From Chlorops oryzae (lineage: Eukaryota; Arthropoda; Insecta; Diptera; Chloropidae): a stretch of DNA of 64,000 nt. The notes under the pieces are model-generated. The model was not told the DNA's origin. It saw only the letters and a program-made list of their open reading frames with translations, and did not search any database. Position numbers and translations under genes: made by a program. Shown here piece after piece: positions 54,087-64,000 of this stretch (positions are counted from its first letter, which is position 1; the number at the start of each line of letters is the position of its first letter). The DNA lies in assembly GCA_020466095.1 (NCBI GenBank), contig CM035806.1, positions 128,244,856 to 128,308,855 of the forward strand, given 5' to 3'.

Positions 54087-56501
54087 CCGATTGAACTAGT
54101 ACCGACAACAACTCATTTTCTTAAATGAAAAAAAAAAAAAAAAAGGTTTTGACTAAGCCCCAGACTTGCTTTCACCGAATCAAGTTCTTTAATGCCATGA
54201 GCTGCTTTCAAAAATTCTACTCTTCCCTTCCCTTCGGTGCTCAAAGCGCAATATTAAGCGTAACGATGCGATAGTACAGCACTGTTGACTTCAAAGGACG
54301 AAGCGTACTGTAGCATGAGCTTATCAGGTTGGATGCTGATTTGATTTCGACCAGTCGTGTTTGAAGACGAGAAGAAAGAGAACAGGAATGGATGGGCATG
54401 GAGAAGGGGAAGGGGAAGGGAAGGCGAAGCGAACGGCTCACCTGCTGTGACGTTATGTCGTGTGTTACTAATTTTGAACAGATCCCCGCTAAGCAGCCAC
54501 TTTCACATCCGCCATTAGGCTTTATTGCTTTTTACTCACAGATTATTCATTGGCCTGTGCGTGTGCGTTGGCTTCAATGTGCACAGGAATTTAATTCGAT
54601 TCATGAACACAGATTGTCTCTGTGAAGATTTAATAATGCAGGAGCCTTGAGTTTTTCACCTAATTATTTTATTTTCAAAAAAAAAAAAAAAAAGTATTTA
54701 CATATTTTCTCTTCGTGAAAAGATAGTTCCATTACAACGGGCTTTCCCATGTTTTCCTGGTTTAGACTCTACCTTTTTCTTTACTTGTCTCTTTTTGGTT
54801 ACATCCCTATTCCTCTCCGAACACCTAAGACTCGACACAAATTTAAATTTGTACTGTGCTCGGCTACATATACTGTGTCCCTTGCTCGGCTACAAAATTG
54901 AGATAAATTTCTTAAATAATTATCAATTTCTTGCGCCTCTACCCTCACTCCTGCTTTCCTTACCGCTCTCTGGTTTTTTTTTTTTAAGCTGTTATTGTAT
55001 TCTGCGCCTGTTCTTTTTCACTATGGAATTTTTTCTTTATCAAGTTTTAATAGCGCTAATGTGACGGGAGATTTCTTCTCAAAATGGCTAGACTTTTTCT
55101 TTTTGTTCAGAGCGTGTGAACGACGACAGTTGCTAAGCGATGCAAGACCAAACATACTCTGGAACTGGCAGTAACATTCCACAAAATGTCGTTCAAAAGT
55201 GAAAACAAAAGCTGAAGAGAGCAAGGGTAGCAACCATTGTAGGTTCTTGTGCTGCCACAACACCCCAGAGGGATAGATAATTTCTGAGATTTAAGCAGAC
55301 TTTGGCCGAGAAAACCTTTCAGTTGCTCTCGCCATTTGCTGTAATGGTTTTACACTTCTTCTTCATCATCTCCTTTTACACTAGCCTACAAATTAATAAA
55401 TAATTTATATTTTTTCTAAAAATCTTAACTCACTTTTCTTATAGACTTTGGCCTGCTTAGCATGGAAAAATTATTTAAAAAATTGTTTATGGAAGCCTTT
55501 TTTAAATTTATTTTTGTTAAAAAAACAAAATACAAAAAAAAATTCAAGGGAGTATTGCAATTTTTTTCTAGCATACCTCGACAGTGCATCAATTTGAAAA
55601 CGAATACCTTATTTATTTTTTTTTTTTTTTTGAGGAACTGACTTTAAATATAAAATGCAAAAAAAAAGTAATATAACGATCGATTTTTTTGACGCCGATG
55701 AATGAAAAACTTGATTAATTTTTTCTTAAGTATGGGGTTTTTCAATGTTTAAAAGTCTTAAGAATCTTAATTTCTTGGCGGATCTCAAAACTGTGTAGGA
55801 AAAAGTTAAAGAGGAGTTAATTAACTACAATACAAGGGTTTGTTTGTTCAAATCTGATCATTCACTGTCAAGTTATGCTCGAAAAAAATGCAATATTTCC
55901 TTAATTTTTTATTTTGTTATCAAATATCAATTTCAAAAAATGCTTCCATAAAAAGGCTTTGAATGTTTTTTTTTTCGTGTTTAAAAATACAAAGTCCATA
56001 ACGAAAGGACATTTACATAGATCTACTGTAAAAAAAAAAATGATGTAAGCTAGTGCTATCAACCATCGCCCCTGCTTTCTGTTCGGCTATGCACGTAGAC
56101 TTGAGTTCTTTGTATCCCCTCTACTACGGCTTTTCATTCTTAACTTTCCACTGTCGATGTGCAAAATTTTTGTGGGTGTCTAATTGAGTAAATTTTGCTG
56201 CAATAATTTCTAATGACAACATCGACGGCATCTAAAAGGCGGGCACAGTCTGCGGCATTAGATGAGGAAAAATGTAAAAAAGAAAACAAACAAAAAAAAA
56301 CACAAGAAAAAGTCTGAAATTCGAAAAAGAAAAACTTCTAAGCTCTATAATTCTGCACATTTTCAGATTCATATTCAAAACTTCCCTTGGCGTTTTATCA
56401 AATGCTATGAAGATATTTTTTAAGTCTTCCTTGTCAGAGGTTTTCACGTGAAAAAAGAGCTCAAGCAAAAACGCCAATCGTTTTTTTTTTTTTCATTGCT
56501 G
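54087..56501. other. Non-coding stretch
   Basis: Several homopolymer runs (54,126; 54,677; 54,974; 55,616) and a GGGGAAGGGGAAGGGAAGG block at 54,405. No frame shows recognisable protein sequence. Confidence 0.5.
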
Positions 56502-57064
56502 CAGGCTGGTCTCCAGTTCGGTAAGGAATGTCAGCAGAAATTTTCTATTTTTTTCTCCGAGGAAAAAAGGTAGTACTACAGAACTTTTTAGTGCAACAGA
56601 GGCAATCTGTCATATGTCACATGTGTCAAAAAAGTGAAACGAAACACAGAAATTAAAAAGGCGCGATTATAAATGTTCAGAATAAAAAGCGCGCAAATTC
56701 TTCTACTCTCTTTAACAAGCGATATTAATTCGCGTTTATTCTCGTTTGAGAAATTTATTAAGCGTTTTTGGTTTTTTGGGGTTTTTCTGCATGTTTTTTT
56801 GAAAAAACCCGAAAAATGGACCAACTGACCTACCTCACTTGTCAAAATTTCACCAAGAAACAATTCATTTGCAATTATTTCTGCTGATAGCCTGGGTTAC
56901 CGTGCACATTTTATGTAAAAAAAAACGTATTAAAATATGTACTACTTTTTTGCCGAACTGGAGACTGCATGCAGAAAATTTCTTGAAGAAATATTTCTTA
57001 AGCATTTCTTTGGCTTTTTTTTATATGGAGTTTTTCATTCCTTGGGGAACTGGAGACCAGCCTT
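56502..57064. mobile_element. TIR element with repeated end motif, about 560 bp
   Basis: GGCTGGTCTCCAGTTC at 56,504 and its complement GAACTGGAGACCAGCC ending near 57,062. A third copy, CCGAACTGGAGACTGCATGC, lies inside at 56,953, next to GCAGAAA words also found near the left end. This suggests a nested or rearranged element. No transposase. Confidence 0.6.
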
Positions 57065-57390
57065 GCGTGTGAAGTGTGAGTCATCATAATGCTACACTGA
57101 GCGAACGTAACCATGATTTTTTTAAAAGGGCGCATTGTTATTCACAGTCCTTTTGATTTTCGAGCAGAACGAAAATTTCAAAAGAAAAATGGTCGAGTCA
57201 ACAACATTTTTGGATGATTTGCAAGGAAATATGTTTAATTACATTTCTTTACGTTCGGTATAATTCTCATTTGTTTTATAAAATAGGACATATAAGGTAT
57301 TTTTTCATCTTAGAATTTTTTACGCATTGCGAAAGCAGTCACGACAACGGAGTTACAAAATCGGATGAAGTCCATCCGATGGCTACTTTT
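57065..57390. other. Spacer
   Basis: No gene or repeat recognised. Confidence 0.4.
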
Positions 57391-57630
57391 GGGGTTATCA
57401 CATACATATAACCATATATGTCACTCTCATAGATATGTATTGCGCGGGATGTTTCGCGCCAGTTAGAAAGAGATGGTACTCGGCAGGCAAAAAATGAGCG
57501 AGGGAAAAATACTTTTGGTGAGTACCTAAGTGAAAAATGCTCATTTTGGTGGGTACCCAAGACCGTGTTGAAAAGAGCCAAAATGGAAACGGCTCCTGAG
57601 TGACATATATAGTTATATATGGGGGTTATG
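57391..57630. mobile_element. TIR element (MITE), about 240 bp
   Basis: Inverted ATATAACCATATATGTCACT C / GAGTGACATATATAGTTATA at 57,407 and 57,618, extending outward to GGGGTTAT / ATAACCCC. No ORF beyond chance frames. Confidence 0.6.
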
Positions 57631-57726
57631 TTCAGCAGAGGGCTCTGTGGCCATTTGCTTTGAACGTTAATTAAATTTGTTATGACATTTCTTCTTTTAT
57701 AGGTATTTTAGAAAGTTTTTTTTTAC

Positions 57727-58146
57727 TTTAATTTGACTGAAGTTTAACTTTGGAACTACTTCAACTTTATTGTGATTAATAACCTCTTCCTCGCTTTCAC
57801 TGTCAGTGCTTTCCCACGGTACATAACTCTTGTCAGCTTTTTCATCATCGCTACTAAAATCAAACGCATCCGAATCTTTCAGCGCATTCAAAATATCATC
57901 ATCGGTAAACACTTCTAGGAACAAAAATAAAAAAGCACTTGATCTTATTGAAGATAGGCCTAATACGCACAATCGATGCACTTGTTAAAAAATGTAGCTG
58001 AAACACATTTTCATTGCACCAAATCAATTCCATTCATTGAAAATATCAAAATATATTCTTTTTTTTAACTGAACTAATATCAGTTCAGTAGATTTTCACT
58101 TCAAATATTCTTATAATTGAAAACACAACTTACTTCTGCGGCTCAT
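57727..58146 (-). CDS. Two-exon N-terminal fragment, acidic, piggyBac-transposase-like start
   Basis: Exon 1 is 58,146-58,134 (ATG AGC CGC AGA A, then donor GTAAGT). The intron ends at the acceptor TTTTTATTTTTGTTCCTAG, and exon 2 is 57,914-57,727, ending at a weak donor AAA|GTAAAA. The exons join in phase to 67 codons: MSRRKVFTDDDILNALKDSD, then an acidic Ser/Asp-rich stretch (FDFSSDDEKAD, TDSESEEEV). piggyBac-type proteins commonly begin with such a basic tetrad, a TDEEI-like helix and acidic linker. No DDD domain was found downstream, so the remainder is missing or beyond a long intron. Frame consistency and splice sites are seen; the family is inferred. Confidence 0.45.
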
Positions 58147-59940
58147 TTTGACAAAATTGAAATGTGACGCGAGAGTTTCGCAGAAATCTCAGTAACGGTA
58201 CAACAGACAATAGAGCAAAATGAGAAACAAACAAAAACAACATTTAGCACAATCGATGCTTGTCGGTCTATTTGATATTCGTTTAATAGGAAAGAAATAC
58301 AGACAACGATACAAATCGATGCATCGCCAAAGGGTAATTTTGCTTATTCAATATCCTATAGTTCTATAGAATTAAATGCAGTGTTTAAAATGTAAAATAA
58401 TATGGTGAACAAAAGGAAAAATTACTTTTGGAGACAATTGAAAATTCTATTTGTGTTAAACCGTGTATGTAATCCAAATGAATTCCTCTATACAAAATCT
58501 GTATGGGGTATATTGCGTTGAGGCTTGTGTCATCAACTTCAATTAAAAAAATTATAAATTCTTTTATAGGTCATGAATTCAATTTACATGTCCTTCTGAT
58601 TTGACCGAAGTTTAGAAAATTTGAGCTATTCGAATTTATTGTGAAATTAAAACGTTGAACTTCGCTTTACAATAGGCAGTTCTTTCCCGACGTGTACTAT
58701 ATCTCAATTTGACTTTTCAATAACAATAGACTCATAAAATCAAACGTATTGCGAAGTTCATGTCATGTACAACAGTAGACAAATGTCAAGTCTATCGGTT
58801 AAAGAACTTTTCGGTACACCAAATTCGAACATATAGACTTTGATATGTATTGAGTGTGAGTGACCTAGATTAGAATACACTGTCACGTTCTAAATCCACA
58901 CATGTAGCTGGAAACATATTTTTAGTTGAGACTCTAAGTGAATTCTCAGTTCCATGTGAAAACTAGTCAGAAAGATATATTCCTTACTATAATATGTTAT
59001 ACTGACATAACAGTATCAGTCGATTTTCAGTTTCAAATATTCTTATAAATTAGAAAACAAATCTTCACTTAAATAGTCGGCTATTTTAGCAAATTTCGTA
59101 CTTTAATTTGACCGAAATGGTTAAGAAATTTGTAACGTACTCAGATCCTAGAGCTATGGATAACAATACAATTAAATCCTTTCACAATTGAGTCATTTCG
59201 GTCTATTTGATTATTGTTTACCATCATGGAAATGAAAATTTCAATTTCACATTGAATTGATTACAGCAGCACTAAAATGATCTCACGGTATAATTTACCT
59301 ACCACCATTCGGAATTGCTTAAAAATTATCTGTATTTCAGATTGAAATGATCTAGATATAGTATCAACAGATATTAAATTGTGAAACTATCGAATTTTTT
59401 ATATGTTTAAAATATTTTCAAGTAAGTGAAATAGGTTGACCTTCAAAAGGATAATCTTTACTTGAATTTAACTCTACATAGAATCCTAAATCTTCGTTAA
59501 ATTAACTCAAATGACAATTTCTTGTTTGACAACTTGATAATTTTCTGTAGGCTTTATTTTTTGAGTTGCATTCAAATTTGATACCAACACTTCTGTGTTG
59601 AACAGAAAGCGTTTGAAATGCTCAAGTAGTTTGATTACATTTCAGACACTTACTAGTCTAAATAAAACATACAAAATTTTATAATGTAGACAATGTATCT
59701 CTACGCACTTGAAATATTTCAATAGAAATTTTTTTATCCAAAATTATCGTCAATGATTTGTGACTTCGGTTTCGAAATTAGAAAGATTTGACACTTGTCT
59801 AATCTTCGAATTATTTTTCTTCAAAATAAATTTATATCATTGTTTTGACAATAAAATGTGATTAACTGTTATATAGGTGAGAGTTGAGTTACCGAGCGAA
59901 ATGTCTTGTAAAGTTAAATAACTTTTAAAATTGAAAAAAG
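58147..59940. other. Non-coding AT-rich stretch
   Basis: About 1.8 kb without any supportable frame or repeat. It is the longest unique-looking stretch in the right half. Confidence 0.5.
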
Positions 59941-60866
59941 TAACGGGCATGTTATAGTCAGGCGACCTGATTAATCAGAATACCCGACATCAGACCTTTT
60001 CGAATAATTTTTAATATACAGAGTGTTACAGTCCATTAGTGAGCCCCATAGACCACTTTTTTATAAAGTTAACTCTATTATAGAAATGACTTCGCTCAAA
60101 CATGCAAAAATTTTTTGCCAACGGCCATTTTTCGATATTTTTTTGAGGAATTTAATCGGATCTTATATACCTTGAAATTTAATTTCAATAGAAATTTTCA
60201 AAAAGTCGGCTTTATGAGGATTTTTGAGATTATTTGTGACAACCCTAGTTACTAGAGGTCTTAAAATGGACTATCAAAAAATTTGTAAGGGTGTAGAGTT
60301 AGCTGGCCTACAATAGAATACCCGTACACAGACTTTGTTCAATCCCATTTTTAATATTCAGGGTGTAAGCGCCATAGGGGCCCCATATACATTTGTTTAA
60401 TTCTTATAAACGCCCTTTGCCACGCCCACTTTTCCAATTTTTTGAAATCTATCGGACTTGGCTTTAATACGTTCAAATATCAATTTCATGAAAATATTTG
60501 AATAAACTCGCTTTTGAGCATTTTTGAATTTTTGTGATTTCATAACAGACCCTAGTACTGGAGGTACCCTTAAAAATGGTCCGATCGGGTCCATTCTCGA
60601 ACTTGTTCTTACTCATGTCCCCGTGAGCACGCATACCGAAATTTTGTCAAGATAGCTCAACTCCTTCGATAAGTATAACTGTATAACAGACGAAAAGACA
60701 GACGGACAGACAGACACGCAGACGGACATGTCTAAATCGAATCGTCCTGGTGACGCTGATCATTTCTATATACATTTTGTATGGTCTATCTCGACTGGTT
60801 CTGGGTGTTACACACAACCAACAAACGCAATATACCCTCGACACAGAGTGTGTCGGGTATAAAAAT
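59941..60866 (+). repeat. Mini-me/DINE-like repeat, family A, two tandem starts
   Basis: A first, indel-rich left part (59,941-60,284) has GTTATAGTCAGGCGACCTGA. A second left end follows at 60,287 (TAAGGGTGTAGAGTTAGCTG), and then the rest of the element runs to the intact right hairpin CGACACAGAGTGTGTCGGGT at 60,838. The left parts carry many single-base deletions relative to other copies, which could be age or assembly error. The right 350 bp are well preserved. Confidence 0.7.
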
Positions 60867-61749
60867 ACGCATAAAAAAAATTTCTTTCTTGATTTTCAAA
60901 AAACAGTTTTTGTTAGAGAAATTGTTTTATGTGTAGAGATAGGGTTTTGTGACCTTAGGTAGAAAGATGCAGCTCTGAATATTAATAAAAGAAAATAGAA
61001 AAAATTTTCTTATAAACATTTTATTTTTATAAGAAAGAATTTTCTTATAAACGGGTTCTTATATAAGACATAACCGGATATAAGAATGAAGTTTCTTGGC
61101 AAAATCGCCTTTGTTCATGTTTAGATTTAGAGAGACACTGGAAGCCCATGAGAGTGACAGAGACGAAAGACATTCCATCTCCGTCTTTCTCATGTGTTTC
61201 CTTCCAGTGTCTCGCGTTTTGTCTCCCTTTTTAAACGGGGATTTTCTTATATGTATAGCGAAACGACTGTACTTGAATTCCTAAGGGAAAATTTTCAATT
61301 TTATTCCGTTACAATTACCGCTATATACCGATAAAACCCTTACCGTTATACAAGAAAAACCTTTACCCTACCGATACCGATATTCGTAAATTATTTGTTA
61401 CCTTTACCCTTACCGTTACCGTTATTCGTTTCGGTTTCATTCCCTGATACTAGGGTGTCGCAGACGTGAAAAAAATTGTTGAAATTCGAAGACGACCGGT
61501 TCTAAGAACGAATACAAGGTAGAACGAAAAATTTCGGTATGATTTAAAATGATTTCATTGAAGCTTAGAGATCGCTAAGAAGCCTTGAATTTTTCCTACA
61601 AAAGCGCCTTAAAGAGAGCTACAAAAATATCATGCATTATTATTTCTTTTTGTTAATTTCAAATTTAACAGTTTTCTAATTTCTCTGTATTGTCTATTGT
61701 CTTTTTGGGTCTAAAATGTAACTCAAAGGAGTTGGTTTGTTGGTTGGTG
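60867..61749. other. Repeat-like non-coding stretch
   Basis: AGAGACACTGGAAG near 61,131 is complementary to CTTCCAGTGTCTCG near 61,203. Repeated TTTTCTTATA words and a right boundary TACAGTCGTTTCGCTATACA (reading in from about 61,271) suggest a pogo-like MITE whose left end I could not place. Near 61,310-61,440, TACCGATA/TTACCG words repeat. Confidence 0.45.
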
Positions 61750-61945
61750 TGGCTGCCGCCAAGGGTGACACACACACTTAGGCCTCATATGGGCCTTTTG
61801 TAATTAAATGAATAATGGGAAAACAAAGAAAAACAGAATAACCGACATAAAAATCCACGCCCCAGCTGGGAGTTGAACCGAGATCCTCTCGCATTGTAAG
61901 TTGGCATCTCAACCAACTAAGCCACGGAGACCGACCTCTGAGGAG
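61750..61945 (-). mobile_element. tRNA-derived SINE-like unit
   Basis: On the minus strand a pol III A box, TGGCTTAGTTGG (61,913-61,924), and B box, GGTTCAACTCC (61,869-61,879), lie 33 nt apart, in tRNA-like order. Both match the consensus closely. The D and T stems do not pair as in a functional tRNA, so I call a tRNA-derived SINE head or pseudo-tRNA rather than a tRNA gene. A non-tRNA body follows downstream; the 3' end is undefined. Confidence 0.6.
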
Positions 61946-63610
61946 TTCAATGGAAAACAAATCTTATACAGTTTTACAGACAATTTTCTGGCCTTTTTAA
62001 AAGAATAAAGTTTTCTTTTCTCATAGGCAGCTTCAAAGATTTTTATTAATTTTTTTTTTTTGTTTTGCCATAAAAGTGAAAATTTCGATTTTATTTTGGG
62101 AGCCAATTTGGAATGAAAAAGGTCTTATTAACATATGCTTTTCTAATCATTTTTAAAATCTTCGATTACGATTTTCCTTCGAAACCGCACCACATATGTA
62201 TATATGTTGGTAGGTATGTCATACTTTATTTGCGGTCTTACCTCGGCGAAGTGGGATTTTAAAACGAACTTAACTTTCTTCCGTCTACATGAGGGGTCTC
62301 TTTTGTGTGGACAATTAAGTGCCAACACGATGCTTAATTATGTTTAACGAGCTCTATATCGCTGAGACAAACAGAGAGTTAGTCGTGCATGTCACTGTTA
62401 ACGCCTAAAAGCTTGACGCGAAAAATTCAGCTGGGGAGTGACGAGATACGCGGAGAAGAGAAAGCAACGAAATGAAAAGGATAGCTACGTATAGCTAGCT
62501 CTTTCCTTTCTGTGCTTGTACATAGATTTCAATTTGCAGTCAATCACTTTTTTTTTTTTGTTTTTTGCGTAGGATCGCAACGGTTGCGTTTAGCATTACA
62601 TCCCTCCGGAGGATATGCCCTTCTACACATTATCGGAGCGGTGTATGAGCTTTTTTTGTGAGGTTGGGTGATATCAACAAATGATTTCGAATTCACGGCA
62701 ACGTTCGCTTTTGTAATTAACATTTCGCATCACATTATCCCCCACATTGGGCGCCATTTGCAGCATTTTGTTCTTATGTTCTTATTTGCCACCGCTCTAA
62801 GCAAAGTTATTTGTCAATTCGGTTGCTACTGATAAGTCTCCAGGGCGCGATGGTAATATTTTCAATTTCCCTAAATTGAAAACCGATAGAAAAGTTGCGA
62901 AAAGAAGTGACAAAAGAACGAATAGGAACTGCCAACAGTCATTCCTGTCGCATTGAAGTGTCACACAAGCTGCTTTTCTTTGTCATGAAGTTTTAAAATG
63001 TTCGGAAAAATTCGCGGAATCCGGTTCCATCATTGCTTTTTTTTTTGTCTTCTTTTGACATTTAAGACGTGAAAATTCTTTTTAATAGTAATTGTGATTA
63101 TCGCCCAAAAAGAAGAGAACCAAAGAGATCGCGAAAATGAAATTAGAAGAACGTTGAACATTTATTTTCGTTCATCCATCGTAGGTACCCAAAGTTAATC
63201 AAAAGGCTATTGCTGTTGGAAAGTTTTTCGAACTATTCGAATTGCATTTCTCGTTTTTCTCCTACTGATTCCCTGATTTCGCAATCCCAGGTTCTTAATT
63301 CTATTATTTTGCTGACTTTTTATAAAACTTATGTAGTTGAATTTCTCTGCGATTGCGATTGGAATTGAGGTTTGAACATGCCGCACTTTTGCTCCGATTC
63401 AATACGAGTTATTCCCCCCCCCCCCCCCCCTCCCCTTCCATTTTCATTCTTCTTTCATATATATTTCATTTCCGACATTTTATTTCTTTTGCTACGATAT
63501 CATTCTCATGTAATAAATCTTGCTTCGCTAAATTTCATTGCTACTAAAAACCGGTAAGTCATAAGTTTGAAATTGACAGTCCAGGGTTTCTCCCGCCGCT
63601 CATTTTTTTG
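61946..63610. other. Non-coding stretch with an 18-C run
   Basis: No gene recognised. A C homopolymer lies at 63,414-63,430 and poly(T) near 62,050, 62,549 and 63,038. Short frames have no motif. Confidence 0.5.
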
Positions 63611-64000
63611 TAGCCCACACACTCTGTGTGGCGGGTATATTGCGTTTGTGTGGTTGTGTGTAACACTCAGAACCAGTCGAGCTAGACCGTGCAAAATATA
63701 TATAGATATGATCAGCGTAACCAGAAGATTCGATTTAGACACGTCCGTCTGTCTGTCTGTATCCAGTTTTCTTATCGAAGGAGTTGAGTTACCTTGGTAT
63801 GAGTGCTCACGGCGACATGAGCAAGAACAAGTTTGAGAATGGACCCGATCGGGCCATATTTAAGGGTACTTCCAGCACTAGGGCCTGTTATGGAAATCAC
63901 CAAAACTGCCACAAAATCAGACATTTTCGGAATATTTCAATGAAATTTATAATTTGAGCGCATAGTTAAGCCTGCGATTAGAATTTAAAAAATGTGTTAA
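63611..64000 (-). repeat. Mini-me/DINE-like repeat, family A, runs off the window
   Basis: Reverse copy starting at the right-end hairpin (CCCACACACTCTGTGTGGCG), then GGTATATTGCGTTTGTGTGG, the ATATATATAG block, a GTCCGTCTGTCTGTCTG tract, GAAGGAGTTGAG and GGGTACTTCCAGCACTAGGG. It continues past 64,000. Confidence 0.8.

Noticed and set aside
61860..61935. Functional tRNA gene
   Set aside because: A and B boxes are good but the D-loop is too long and the T-stem has a mismatch, so a canonical cloverleaf does not form.

Overview
This 64 kb window is AT-rich nuclear DNA of a higher (brachyceran) fly. The evidence is a near-complete Himar1-type (irritans) mariner, dispersed repeats of the dipteran mini-me/DINE kind with (TA)n and (GTCY)n blocks, fly-type LINE fragments (a Jockey-clade one and an RNase H-bearing one of the I/LOA kind) and GT-AG introns. 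A tephritid or related fly is plausible, but I cannot fix the species. There is no prokaryotic-style gene array, rRNA, CRISPR array or canonical tRNA.

Host coding content is very low. The only good host candidate is a Thr/Lys-rich open exon at 10,895-11,822 (+). It ends in a hydrophobic signal-like segment followed directly by a GTAAGT donor, so most of the window may be intron or intergenic DNA. A two-exon acidic N-terminus resembling piggyBac-type proteins lies at 57,727-58,146 (-).

The rest is a layered mobile-element landscape. From left to right: mini-me-like repeats, TIR elements and a Transib-like element with a 5-bp GC target duplication (0.8-7.1 kb); a Himar1-like mariner with intact TIRs and two lesions (8.1-9.4 kb); the open exon (10.9-11.8 kb); hAT elements with 8-bp duplications, one inside an older repeat (13.2-15.5 kb); a 5'-truncated RNase H LINE split by two DNA transposons, one at TTAA and one at TTA (16.0-21.4 kb); more mini-me-like copies, a CGATA-rich cluster and three foldback structures (22-29 kb and 42.4-43.6 kb); a segmental duplication around a Jockey fragment (34-37 kb); a pogo/Tigger-type transposase C-terminus with hairpins (39.6-40.5 kb); a nested pogo-like/Harbinger/Tc1 cluster (47-51 kb); and MITEs, a tRNA-derived SINE-like unit and further mini-me-like copies to the end.

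Several nestings can be read as an order of events, because removing an insertion and one target-site copy restores continuous host-element sequence: TTAA at 17.1 kb, TTA at 19.1 kb, and the 8-bp GTAGTTCC at 14.2 kb. No element carries an evidently intact transposase or reverse transcriptase. I see no clear new defence or metabolic system. The signals most worth testing are the 1.1 kb near-perfect palindrome, terminal hairpins kept in shape but not in sequence across repeat families, the Transib-like ends with RSS-like layout, and the intron-like, partly duplicated Tc1 transposase.
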